The notes under the pieces were generated by a model. That model was given only the letters and a program-made list of their open reading frames with translations, searched no databases and was not told where the DNA came from. Position numbers and translations under genes: made by a program. Positions 34,562-46,557 of a DNA stretch of 64,000 bases are shown here, in pieces; the stretch's first letter is position 1, and each line of letters begins with the position of its first letter. Origin of the DNA: Moringa oleifera (lineage: Eukaryota > Streptophyta > Magnoliopsida > Brassicales > Moringaceae). Location of the stretch: positions 1,369,001 through 1,433,000 of the forward strand of contig JAJFZO010000049.1 of NCBI GenBank assembly GCA_021397835.1, read 5' to 3'.

Positions 34562-37468
34562 TCATGTAGGCCTCAATAGGTAGGATGCCCATATCTCATC
34601 TGATGGAAGTGGTGGCTGAACCCAGTGCCCTGGTATGCGACTGCACCGATTCATCGGAATCAAGCCAATTTACATAGTCTCAACTCTTATTAAGACTTCC
34701 TAAGTTTCCAGGTGATAAAAAGGATAACGGCGGTGAAGGTGGTGCAGTTAGAACCAAAAAAAAAAAAAAATTGTAGCAAGGAAAATGTGGAGCAGAGGAA
34801 TGCCAAGGTCAGGGGATTTTAATGGGAGAGACATCACTGGGTGAAATGGTGGTTAAAGCAAGAGACAAGACTGCTACTTCTGTAATAACATAAAATCAAT
34901 AAGTAGCAATGAGCAGAAAAAGGCTTGCATTTCTTACCTTCCTCCTGGTCTGATGTATGCATCCCAGGTTCTTCTAACCTGCATGAAATGACAGAATAAC
35001 TGAATTCCAAATGACTCATATAAAGAATGCAGAATTGCATAAAACTAATCCTGCCATATGCATAATCTATTGTACATCAACTAATCAGCCTTTGGTGTCC
35101 CCATTCTCTCTCCCTAAAAAAAAAAAAAAAAAGTGGAAAAGAAAACTACTTGGCACTTTGGAAGCAGTTTGCTAAAAAGAGGCTGAATCACCTCGATAAG
35201 TGTGCCCATATCATAATTGCTGCCATGATAATAATGATAGAATTCAACAGGTAAATTTGCCACAGAATCATATGCTCCCCTGTAACTCTGTCCTTCAGAT
35301 CCTTTTTTATCATATTCTTTGACAGTGGCTGCAGTAGGATCTTTTTGCTCACTGTGAGCTACGTGGTGTTTGTTCTCCTTGATTCCATCATTGTCAAAAC
35401 TCAGATCTTTTGAGACAGCTCCTTGATTCTGGATGGTTTTCCTAGATTCCTCAGCAGTTGCAATGGCATCTTTAGCAGTCTCTGTGTCAGCTGCAACCAT
35501 AGCCTGGCGCTCCTCTTCCTCAACTGCAGCTCGAACCCTCTCAAGAAACTTGTCATCCTCCTCGGGGAGAAAATAGCCTGCATATTTGAAAACCTTTGAA
35601 TGGAGGATAACATAATATATATATATATATATATCCACAATTTGTACACTTGAAAAATAGATTGTCTCTATATCCCCATATGTTAGAGCACAATACCCTT
35701 AGAAAGTAAATACAATACAAACATGTGCAAGCAAGTACAGTGAAACAAGTATTAAGATATTTAGTGCACCTTGTTTCTTCAATTTTCGGATTCTGATGGA
35801 GCGCAATTCTTGCAATTTTTCCACAATCAACACCATCTCAAGCTGAAATTTTGTTATTGTGTAAGCATAGTTATCGCAGGGTAGAAGAAAGAAAACCAGT
35901 ACCTACTTACTGAAAATTACGAGCATAGTGTGTAGATTTTAAAACCTTCTACCACACTTACGTCAGATTCTAATCTCTTTCTCTCTTCTTTTGCTTTGAT
36001 TTTTGCAATCTCCTTCATCTTTTCTACCTGCAAAGAAAAAATCCTCATCAAATGGGAAATAGTGAGAACGTGCACTTCAAGCTAACAGCACATACAACTA
36101 TTAATTACAATGAAGAACACGGTCCTTTTTCCCTTTTTTTTCTTTTTTTTCTTTTTTATAGAATGGAGAACCCACTCAAGGTAGGGCACTGCATGGTAAA
36201 CTTAAGGAGGTAGCCTTGACCCACAAAACAATCAGCACAGGTTTTAATTTTTTGAAAACAATGTCCCAGTGACCCAGGGCCTTGTCATGAAAGCCATGAT
36301 CCATTAAGAATAACTACTTACAATCATATCAGTGTTACAGCTTCGAACTTCACAGATAAACAATCAAACAAACTACTACAGGAAATGAAGGATAGTGTCT
36401 CAAAAATGCAGAAGAATGCTACATTACGAAACACAGTCTCCAGATGCAGTCTCCACTGATACTGAAAGCAGCCAAAAAATGTTAACAAGGATTCCAAATC
36501 AGCAGCCAAAATAAATCAGTAGATGCTAAAAAATTATATGGGAGATCGTTAATGTACATAGAGTATGAAAATTTGTTGTTCTCAAACTGCAGCTTAGCAT
36601 GTAAAGCAGCACCTTCCGTTTTGCAATATCCTTGGCAATCTCCCTAGCCCTCCACTCATCAGCTTCTTTATCAGCTTGGTCGAATTGCTCACGCTCCTAA
36701 TGTACATAAAAATGGAAGCAACGCCAAGCAAACAAAATAAGTACTCCATACACATGCTGAGAAAAAGAGAGCTGACAATATTTTGCCAGTAGACAACAAG
36801 AAGAACTACCTTTGCAAGCATTTCTGCGACACATTTCCGCTTTCTTTTCCTCCAAAGTTTATTCCGTTTGGACTTTTGGAGTTTGGTAGCCAGCCTAACT
36901 GCTGCGGATTTCTCCTCCCAGGGACTCCTTTCATCTACAATAAATCTAAACGGATCCAGCTGAGCTGTTAATTTAGACATCAAAGAAGTTGCCGCTTCCA
37001 CTGAAAGGGATTCTTGAGATTCCAAATTCATCCTTCTATCTCCTAGATATTTAAGGAACTCGTGAACAGAAGGATCACTTAATCCCTTTTCCATATCCTC
37101 CTGAGACCCCTTAGCATCTTTTATCTTCATCAATACCTCCAGCTCGTTCTGCCTGTTTATATACAGTGATTATTCCCATAATTAACACTAAACCCAACGA
37201 CATGGAATTGAAGGTTAAGTAAACGAAAAAACATAAAATGATAGAAAATGAACCACTGGAAATCTTTATACTTCCAATCATTATTAAAATTCAAATCAAA
37301 ACGAAGAACTACTTACATTGCTTTTGCAAGCTTGAGAGTCTCCTGTAGTCCTGCTAGTTGATTGCTTACATTTCTGATATCCCAAAATGCAGTTGATCTT
37401 GGTGGGTCTGGCGGTAACACAGGAAACCACGGAGAAGGATGCAGAGATTGAAAAGGAACCGGATTCAT
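34562..37468 (-). CDS. SNRNP59: U11/U12 snRNP 59 kDa protein (PDCD7-like, minor spliceosome)
   Basis: Eight coding exons, 5' to 3' on the minus strand: 37317-37468, 36810-37152, 36613-36696, 35962-36027, 35770-35842, 35192-35577, 34938-34978 and 34562-34640. Phases agree and give 407 residues. The N-terminus (MNPVPFQSLHPSPWFPVLPP) is Pro-rich with a WDIRNVSNQL segment. The middle is a long, highly charged helix (NKLWRKRKRKCVAEMLAKER, KRKVEKMKEIAKIKAKEER). The end is RRTWDAYIRPGGSRIPGHWV then QPPLPSDEIWASYLLRPT. The tail pattern (W-x-x-Y, IPxHWVxPPxPSxxIWA) is the signature of PDCD7/U11-U12-59K, a protein of the di-snRNP that recognises U12-type introns. Arabidopsis At2g46200 is the expected match by position. 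All introns in this model are ordinary GT-AG. An out-of-frame ATG lies 13 bases upstream of the start. Confidence 0.88.
35615..35634. repeat. (AT)n microsatellite in an intron
   Basis: Ten AT units inside the fifth intron of the U11/U12-59K gene. Confidence 0.9.
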
Positions 37469-37478
37469 CGCCAACAGA

Positions 37479-37481
37479 CAT
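37479..37481 (-). promoter_or_regulatory. Upstream out-of-frame ATG overlapping the U11/U12-59K start
   Basis: An ATG at 37481-37479 opens a different frame that runs through exon 1 and ends at a TAA early in exon 2, about 68 codons when spliced. It has a purine at -3. If the leader includes it, it would reduce initiation at 37468. Whether it is transcribed is unknown; CCAG/GTGAGC just upstream could be a splice border. Confidence 0.4.
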
Positions 37482-38013
37482 TACAGTCGCTCACCTGGAT
37501 ATAATTTTTAGATGAAGAAAAATAGAAAACAACGCTACTGATCAGACCACACTAGGCGATTTCAATAAAATTTTGCAGCTGAAAACAAGCACAATAGTGA
37601 CCATAATCGCTGGATGCTTCTTAGAGACCAATTCACTGATTAGCGGCTAACTACAACGTTAAAGTATTATGTCTTCTCTCTCTTACATATTCCCAAAACC
37701 AAATGGGAAATTAATTGCTGAGCAACCAATATTAGAGTACGTACTAGAACAGAACAGAGGATTAAGATGGAACATCAGATATCTAGCACAAAAAAGGGAT
37801 TATAGCCATTACCTGTTTCTCGAACGAGAACTTGTTCCCTCCCAAACCTGATACAGCAAAAACGACGCAGTCCCGGGCTTCGAACCAAATCACTGATATT
37901 GATTAACGGAACCTGTTTCGAAGATTAGGAGAAACTAAAGAAAAATGGTTTGTGGTTGGGGATATTGAAGACTGTGGGGTAGGGTAATATAATGATTTGG
38001 TCGACGTTATCAA

Positions 38014-38097
38014 GTCAGGATGGCCGAGTGGTCTAAGGCGCCAGACTCAAGTTCTGGTCCTCGTGAGAGGGCGTGGGTTCAAATCCCACTTCTGACA
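38014..38097 (+). tRNA. tRNA-Leu (CAA)
   Basis: An 84-nt class II tRNA: acceptor GTCAGGA pairs with TTCTGAC, D-arm TGGCCGAGTGGTCTAAGGCG, anticodon arm CCAGACTCAAGTTCTGG with anticodon CAA, a long variable arm (TCCTCGTGAGAGGGC), T-arm GTGGGTTCAAATCCCAC and discriminator A at 38097. No intron. CAA lies just upstream (38010-38012) and a T5 terminator at about 38118. It sits 545 bases upstream of the divergent U11/U12-59K start. Confidence 0.97.
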
Positions 38098-40677
38098 ATC
38101 TGTTCCCCAAATTTCTATTTTTGCTTTGTTTTTTTTTTTTTAACTTTCAAAATATTTTAAAAAGGAAACACGGCCTACTTTGTGATGGCAGCCCATTTAT
38201 TAGGCCCATTCCTACATCTTTTTCAGCCCACATTAGAGTCTTGTCCCATAAAATTTTATTATTTTAATTTAGAAAATCATTATCTTTTATTAAATTAATT
38301 TATATTAATATTTAAATAAATTGTGATTAATTTATTAAATAGATAAAAATAAAAAATTCTAATTTATGCTTATTGTTATTTTATATTTCAAAATATCAAT
38401 TAAATTGATTATATATATAATATTTTAAGTGGGATTAATTTAAATTTAAAAAAATAAATTAAATATAAAATATTACATCATAAATTTTGAGTTAAAATTT
38501 TTCTTAAATATAAAAAATAATTTATAAATCAAAAACTATTTATATTTAGAAAGTGTACTCGATATATAATGTAAAATTTATTTACGTCACTTTTAAAATA
38601 TCTAAACATTGAAAATTCTGAAAATTTTTAATTAAAAGTTAATTAATCCTATCAATACATCAAAATTTAAATTAAACAGTAGATTTATTTTAATTTTTAT
38701 TTTTATTTTATTGAGGAACCAAAAAAAATAAATTTAATTATGTCATATTTATGTTTTTCCAATTTTTTCATTGGCTTTTTTCTTTGTCTACTTGTCATGA
38801 GTCAATTGTGAGACCAATAACCATAATGCAATGCTTTATTGATTTAAATTGTGTTGAATTTTTGATAAAATACTAATAAACGATAATTAAAAAATATTAT
38901 TTTTATAATTTTATTAAATTACTAATATATTCTTTTACTTTTTATATAAAGGCAACAGCTTTTAAGCAGGGTAATCTGTTACCTGCCCAGTTTGTCATGA
39001 GATATCATAAGCAACAAAGAGGTCACACCATTAGAAAGTCATGTCCTTAATATGGCATACATGTTATGGTCGCAAGGACAGAAATTGCTTTGCTTTGGAG
39101 GGCAACGACTGTGACTTTTCGAGAAAACATTCCTCACAGGCAACAGAGAATAAGGCTCATTGTCCTTTTGTCTTAATTGTCCCCGTGTTCTTTTCTTGTC
39201 TACGTCTAGCGATAGTAAGGGGTCTGATAGTTGCTGATTTAGAAAATCTCAAAACGGATTACAATATATATACATATTATTTTTAAAATTAATTTTAATA
39301 TTCAAATTCGTTTATAATTATTTATATATTATCCGAATCTGTTTAAATTTATTATTTACTTATATTTATATATATTTATAAATTTGTAATAAAATAATTT
39401 TTATTAATTAAATAAAAAATAAATTTTTTAATAAATTTTTTAAATTTTGAATTAAAAAATTTAATATAATCAAATTTAAATTAAAAATTAAATAAAATTA
39501 AATTTTAAATTTTAAATAAAAAATTTAACTTATTAATATAATTCTGTAAACAAATTCAAAAAATAGATATTCAAAAATTAAAATCTGAATCCAGTTTGAA
39601 TATTAAATTTTAAATTCAAATTCATCTAAATTCCATTAAAGATTATTCCAACTTATTCTATTAGAATTCATTCAGATTGAGTATCCATATAAAACTCAAT
39701 CCATTATCATCCTTATCCAGGCAAAACTAAATTCATGGTTATCAGTACCTTTTATTTTTCATATTAAAATATAATATATTATTTAAAATTATTTTATTTT
39801 TAAAATATAAATTTTAAATATATTTTAATATTTAAAATTTGATAATAATTTGTTTTAATAGAGAAATTAATTAATTAATTAAATTTTTGACATAATAAAT
39901 ATAAGTAATTTTTTATTAATTTTGATTTTTAAATTTTTTATAGTAAAATAAGTATTGTTAATAATATTTTATAAGCTATTTCTACAAATAATTTATTTTT
40001 TTATAAAATTTAATATTTAAAATGATATTTTTATTTGTATTTTTTAAAAAATTAATTCATTAATTGGATTTAGATCATTAATATCAGATAAATTTTAATT
40101 AAAATTCAAATTTATTTAAATTTATTTTTTTATAATTGTCAAGGAAATTGAAAAGATAAGTGTGAAAAATAAGTTAAAATCTAAAATATATACAAAGATA
40201 TAAATAGTAAAACTCTTCATTACTTAAAAAAAAAAGCAAATAGACACTTTACAACTTTCAGATAAGCCAAGATGGATAGCCATGATAATAAGCTACCAAG
40301 AGGAAATAGGACAATTAACATTCACTTTGTGTGCTTCATCTCTTTCTACTTTGTAGAGATATCATTTTTCTGCGAGTGAGACAGAGAGCGCGCACAATAC
40401 AATCAAATGCCATGAATTTTGTGTGCACAGAGCGACGAGTATTAATTCTTGAGAAAAGAAAGGAAGCAAGTGGATATCTACCTATTTATCTTTTGCAATG
40501 AAGAACTACTTCGTATATTGAGCTCTCAACGTCACACCAGTGCTCCATTGAAGAACCTGAACTTCGTTGTGGGGATGTCTGGGATGGTAATCTGATGCAG
40601 CTCTTTGTCTGGTGAGCTTTCCTATAAATATTACCAACCCTAGTGGTTTTTCTTGATGGGAAGAGAAGTCTGAGATA
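38098..40677. other. AT-rich intergenic DNA
   Basis: Two strongly AT-rich tracts (about 38240-38960 and 39270-40230) surround a short normal-composition island (38950-39250). The island has an open frame (39041-39286) without recognisable features. No transposon ends or genes found. Confidence 0.55.
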
Positions 40678-40847
40678 TCAACAACAGTTATTCAGGATTT
40701 TCTCTGTTGATTTTCCCCACTTTCGAGGAAAATTACAACCAAGAATCCTCGCAGCTGAAGAGCGAGAGTTGGGTTTGATGGGATTCATGGCACTGGAAGC
40801 CTCTGCCTCTGAAAGACCCATAACAACCATAACAACCGGCATAATAA

Positions 40848-41344
40848 TGTTAAAAATTTGACAACCAAATCCTTAGTTGATGGATCAAATATCAAATCCC
40901 TGTAACTTGAAAGCAACAATAATAAAAGCAAGAAGAAAGTAAATAATCACAAAAACACAAGATTTATAGTGGTTCACCCTCAATTGAGAGTTACATCCAC
41001 TTTGCAGCCACTGCAGGAAACCTTTCACTATAAAAATAGATTACAAAAAAGATAATTATTTTCCTAGCCCTCACTCTACTAAAATAGAACTCTAGGACTC
41101 TTACCACTCTCTTTATTGTGATGATTTACATGGGTAGAAGTCCCCTCCTTTTATATAATGGAGCCCAAGACCAAAAAGATAGATGTGTGAGAATCTCAAG
41201 ATATCTTTTTTGATAAGTATATACTCTTTTGGATGAGTATATTCCTTTTCAGATAAGCATATATATCTTTTTAAATAAGTATATGCCCTCTTAGATAAAT
41301 ATATATTTCTTTGTTGATGAGATTGTCTCCACACATACTCAACA
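40848..41344. mobile_element. Solo LTR (probably Copia-type), 497 bp, with 5-bp target-site duplication
   Basis: The element begins TGTTA and ends AACA on the plus strand, matching the TG...CA ends of LTRs. It is flanked by identical AATAA at 40843-40847 and 41345-41349, a 5-bp target-site duplication typical of LTR-retrotransposon integration. Within it lie the phrase ACACAAGATTTATAGTGGTT near 40956 and a TATA-like 'ttttatataatgg' near 41150. No internal retroviral genes, primer-binding site or second LTR are present, so it is a solo LTR left by recombination between two LTRs, or a short non-autonomous element. It interrupts a coding frame without deleting bases. Confidence 0.85.
41212..41315. 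repeat. Degenerate tandem repeat, five units of 20-22 bp
   Basis: Five units based on GATAAGTATATNCTCTTTTN run 41212-41231, 41232-41251, 41252-41273, 41274-41293 and 41294-41315. They lie near the right end of the solo LTR. Confidence 0.85.
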
Positions 41345-41936
41345 AATAAGACCATTGGAGAAGAGTTCATCAGCATGAACAAGAGTGATAGTAGATTCAG
41401 AGATAGGAACATCAAAATTAAAATTCTGGGTCTCTGTTAATTCTCCAGGGAAAGCTTCAGGGCCATAGAAAGGAGGATGCTTTGCATTGGTAACCAACTG
41501 TTAGAAAAACTCTCAATGGCTAGAGGCTGTGAGGTTTCCAAAATTGTTCATTACTCACCATCAGCTACTGATGAAAGATGAAGAGCTTAAATAATATCAG
41601 AGGGACGAAGCTTATGTGACCCTGGAAGCTTATGGTGCCCACCAGCCTGTAGTGACCACAAAGAGCATGGCCGGTCCATTCTATCAGGGACAGCCATGGT
41701 GGAGAAATGGAAAAAGAAGAACAGGAAGCCAGATTCACATTATAGCTTGATTCGTTTCCTGATTCAGCAATTATGTCATTGGTTATCTCCTTTGTTCGGT
41801 ATCATTGCTTTATTTGGAAAACAGATAAAACAGCAGTTCAAATTCTCTTTTCCAAGCAACCAAACAAGATGATAAAAGTTGTTAACATTCAAAGTAAGAC
41901 TTGATGACACATTTAAATGTGGTTCTGTGAACATAG

Positions 41937-42101
41937 GCTTTGAGCAAACTCTTGGCCATTGTGAAAAAATGGCTGCACCAGCCTAAGGCCGACCCAGAGG
42001 TATCCATCAAAGCGTTATTCCTGTCTCTGCCTGGAGGAGGTGCAGATATTTACATCTCTGTCACCTGGCCTGAAGATACCAGACAGGCTGCAGAGAATTG
42101 A
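41937..42101 (+). pseudogene. Isolated exon-like ORF of 54 residues, unassigned
   Basis: After an acceptor-like AACATAG, an open stretch of 54 codons ends in TGA (42099-42101). It includes KLLAIVKKWLHQPKADPEVS and LFLSLPGGGADIYISVTWPE, with codon use and residue mix typical of a real protein. I find no matching upstream exons or start on the plus strand in the 1 kb before it, so it is probably the surviving last exon of a lost gene. A real gene with an exon I failed to find is possible. The family is not recognised. Confidence 0.35.
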
Positions 42102-42728
42102 TAACCTTTAGGGAGGACAACAAAATATCCTCTTCTCTTTTGATTGACGAAGCTGTTCTTGTTGGATTTAACTCAAATTGCTCAAAAAGGAAGACAAAGC
42201 AAGCACTGGGAGTCTGGGATCATTGTAGTGCTAAATATGGCTGCTTCCAGGACAAGGTGATGACTCCTAGAAACAGGAGATATTTCATGTATTTGCGAAA
42301 AGCAAAGAGAAAAATCTACGGGACATTACACTCGGTTGGCCTCACGTAGTAAATCATGTTATTATAATCTCAAAAACAAAATCTGATTTTCCAGGGGAAT
42401 ATTGGCTTAGGCAGACTTAGTTCATCTTCAGGACAAAATAGCAGCAGTTATAATATGAACAGAGAAGTAGTTTCCTTAATGGTTTGCCATGAAAGGCATG
42501 CAAGACTGAAGACGACATCTTGGCTTCTGGGCAATTTCTAACACAATGATTCCTTTTTTTTTTTTACCTCTTTCTTTGTCACTTTCTAATAAGCCATCTG
42601 GGTAGATCCAAATCTGTTGATCAAATTTAATCAGGCAGATGTAAGCAACTGTAAAGGCACGGATTCATCTGGAAAACCTTAAAAAAAAAAAACAAACTGT
42701 GGTAAACAGAGCAAGCTCAATGTCTCCT
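42102..42728. other. Intergenic DNA and distal chitinase promoter
   Basis: An 83-codon open frame (42098-42349) has no ATG-to-stop product that I recognise. Nothing else is seen before the chitinase TATA box. Confidence 0.5.
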
Positions 42729-42735
42729 ATAAAAG
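42729..42735 (+). promoter_or_regulatory. TATA box of the chitinase gene
   Basis: TATAAAA at 42729-42735 lies 89 bases before the chitinase ATG. It would give transcription starting near 42760 and a short leader without upstream ATGs. Confidence 0.6.
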
Positions 42736-42799
42736 GTAAGCTCCTCAACGGACTTCGAAGCACCAGGCTACACAAGAGATCAGCAACAGAATCTCCTAG

Positions 42800-43711
<912 letters not shown>

Positions 43712-46557
43712 AGAAGATTTTCTATGATCTTCGCTTATTAATTTCTATGTACGATGCTGTTTTCGTGTTAATGGATTCTCCGTTGTGTGTGTCTGGCTTT
43801 CATTATGCTACTTGTGATCATGTCATGAGCAGAAGCTACACCATTGCCATAGTTCAATCATTGATCAGCACGTTCTGGTTCTCAATATGTTTCATATTCG
43901 GAGACAAAAGATCTTTCTTTTTTGAGGAATTTTTTTTAATTTACTCAATAAGTTGGTTTTTTTCATTTGAATGTTTTGATTTAATGATAAATATTTTTTA
44001 AATTTTTATTTTAAATTAAATTAGATTATGTCAAAAAATTAAATTTAAGATATTTAAATTAACAATTTTATATTACAACTTTTAATTTAAAATTTTATAT
44101 ACATGTAAAGAATATTCAAGATATAATAAAAAATTAAAAAATTAATATTAAAAAATTTACAATTAAAATTTCCAAAAAAATCATAACTCATGAGTTAAAA
44201 TTATTTCAAATTTAAAAACTGATTCGGACTTGGAGTGATAAATAAAATTTACTTTAAATTATTTTTAGATATTTTAATTATAAAAAATATATTTATTTTT
44301 ATAATAATTTAAATTGATGTCTAAATTAATTATTTTTCATTAATCAAGATATATTTCAAAACCTTTTAAAAATTAAAAAATTAAAATATATTTTTTAAAA
44401 TTAAAAATAATTATCATTTTAAATATTATTGAAAATCAAATTCTACTTATTCATTGCTTTATCAAATATTTAAATGGACACCAAAATCATCGAAGTTAAT
44501 AAAGCATTGAAACCAGAAAGGATCGTATGGCTTGGGAAAATATCTCGAGATTTAGAAAGGATGTTTCCGGAGAATGTTAAATGACTTCGTGTAAGTGTCA
44601 CACTGACACTGGACAGCTCACGTGAGGCGCATTTTAGCTTCAATCTCAATGCGCGTGTACTATAAATCTACCACCATTAATTAGATTCTCACAATCGTGC
44701 AAAGACGTTAGAGCAAAGCGCGTTTTGATTAATGCATTGCAGATCGTGGCCAGGTAACCCGCTGCTCATCGTGTGACCCTGTCCTACTCCAATTACCTTT
44801 GCTTGAAAGGAATAATTTTTTTTGAAAAAAAAATCAAAATTTTTGCTTGCCAAAAGTAAATAATAATAATAAATAAGTATATAAATATAATTTAAATTAT
44901 ACGTATTTTTAAATTGAAATTATATACTTTGATTGAGTTAATTAAATATTTAATTTTGAATTTAATTTTACAAAAAAATTAAAATTTTAAATTGAGAGAT
45001 TTAAAATTTTTTTAAGATAAAAAACCAAGTTATCATTAAGAAAATTCAAAAATTTTTAATACTAAAAATATGTATATTTTAAAATTTTATATTATCAATT
45101 TTTTAAAATAAATTATAAAATAGTGTTTGAATAGAATATTATTTAAATTTGAAAGATGCACATGAAACATAATATAAAATTTATTTTAAATATTTTAATA
45201 ATAAAAATATTATTAAATTTTTTATTTTTTTAAATTAAAATCCAAGTCAAAACATTTAAAATATCATTGAATCAATCGCACTTATGATTTAAATTAAAAA
45301 AATATGTATAAATTAAAAAATTATATTTATTTATTAATAATAAATAAAAATAAAAAATAAACCATATAAATATAACCAAACAATTAATGTGTATTGTACA
45401 AGAGTGTTAAAATAAGAAATATCAATTTTCATTACAAGTTATGCTTAAAATAATAATAATAATAATAATAAAAACCTATCCTTGTGATGCAATTCCAAAA
45501 AAGTATAATTCATTTAAGTGTATTTTAGGGTCCACATAACTTCACTTGTCAGCAGACAAAAGGGTATGTCAATTACATTGTATCAAAAGAATGATCTACA
45601 ATTCATCTCTAACTTTCATGAGAGATATTTAAGATTTCACATTTAGGATATTTTTGGAAATTAATAAAGAAAGAAAGCAAAACCATGTCCTAAAAAAAAT
45701 CTATCAAAGGCACATGCTCCGTATTCTTGAAGTTCAAAATTTCAAAAATTATGAATTATAAAGTTTCCCAAGGTAGCACGCCCAAGTGGGGTAATATGTT
45801 GTATGTTATCATTTTTCCGTTGGATTTACTTCAAAGTTAAAAATACTTTACCTTATGGTTTAAGAAAATTATTTTTTGGTTTTCTGAAGAATTTTAAAAA
45901 TAAAAAATTAGTAAAAATTAAAATATTTTGAGTTCTTATTATCTCTCAGTATTGTTTCAATGACAGCCCTAAGTATCTCTCCCAAGGCAATGTGACCCCA
46001 CAGTGAATCTTGGCTGGCAGAAAAATCTTGCACCATTGAAAAAGCTGATACTCTAGAGCGCGAGTACGATAACCTCGTGTTCTGCAGTAAATCTCTGCCG
46101 TCGATGGTAAATTCCGTGGGATCCGCAAAACCGACGGAAAAGGAAGCAATCGGGGAACTGCTTTATTTGGTAGGGATTTACTCTGAGATGAGCTGACAGG
46201 ATTCACCCACGATGCGGTTGATGAACCGCATACTTCGCTGTTAAGTAGAAATTAAACCTCTCATTATGTAACCTCCCATAAAAGAAAAATACTCGGAGCC
46301 ATAGTAACATTGGGCATAAATGAGATAAACATAGAGGAGGTGGAGGGAGAGAGAGAGAGAGTTGGCAACCAAATCGAATCAAAACCCTGCTTATGGGGTT
46401 GTTTTCCTGAACAGAGCCACCCCTTAGGAGGAAAAGCGAAAGGGAGAAGAAAAGGGTTTTTGTTGATTTGATTTGTTTGTGCTTCTACATCCCATTTTCA
46501 GATCAAATCTCTCCCTGGTAATTTTTCTTGTCTTCGGCATTCTTGTTTTCCGGTTCA
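43712..46557. other. AT-rich intergenic DNA and SLD promoter/leader
   Basis: The chitinase 3' UTR is followed by AT-rich DNA (about 43970-44450 and 44810-45480). Short normal-composition islands lie at 44460-44800 and 45940-46260 but hold no gene that I can support. The SLD leader begins near 46330 and contains no ATG before the start codon. Confidence 0.55.
46347..46361. repeat. GA repeat in the SLD leader/promoter
   Basis: GAGAGAGAGAGAGAG about 200 bases upstream of the desaturase start. In plants such stretches in leaders are bound by BPC/GAGA-binding proteins; function here is inference. Confidence 0.6.

Larger units (their letters stand above)
40678..41551 (-). pseudogene. Pseudogene with ADELFSNG motif (DUF1645/MAKR-like), split by a solo LTR
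   Basis: Reading on the minus strand from the ATG at 41551: NNFGNLTASSH, a TGA, EFF, a TAA, then an open stretch including KHPPFYGPEAFPGELT, FNFDVPISE and LVHADELFSNGLI. At that point the LTR 40848-41344 interrupts. After the LTR and one copy of the target duplication the same frame resumes directly (MPVVMVVMGLSEAEASS, then RILGCNFPRKWGKSTEK) and ends at TGA (40680-40678). Without the insert it is 124 codons including the stop. The ADELFSNG phrase followed by a basic Ser-rich region resembles plant DUF1645 and membrane-associated kinase regulator proteins. That assignment is weak. Two internal stops plus the insertion show it cannot make the full product. Confidence 0.55.

Noticed and set aside
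41584..41697. ATG-led frame MAVPDRMDRPCSLWSLQAGG on the minus strand as a first exon of the broken gene
   Set aside because: It ends in TAA, and no donor gives the right phase to join the ADELFSNG frame; it may be part of the decayed locus but cannot be shown.
42098..42349. 83-residue open frame upstream of the chitinase
   Set aside because: No recognisable motif, lysine-rich composition typical of AT-rich noise, no leader or splice support.
45946..46206. 86-residue minus-strand open frame upstream of SLD
   Set aside because: No conserved motif; lies in the promoter of SLD.
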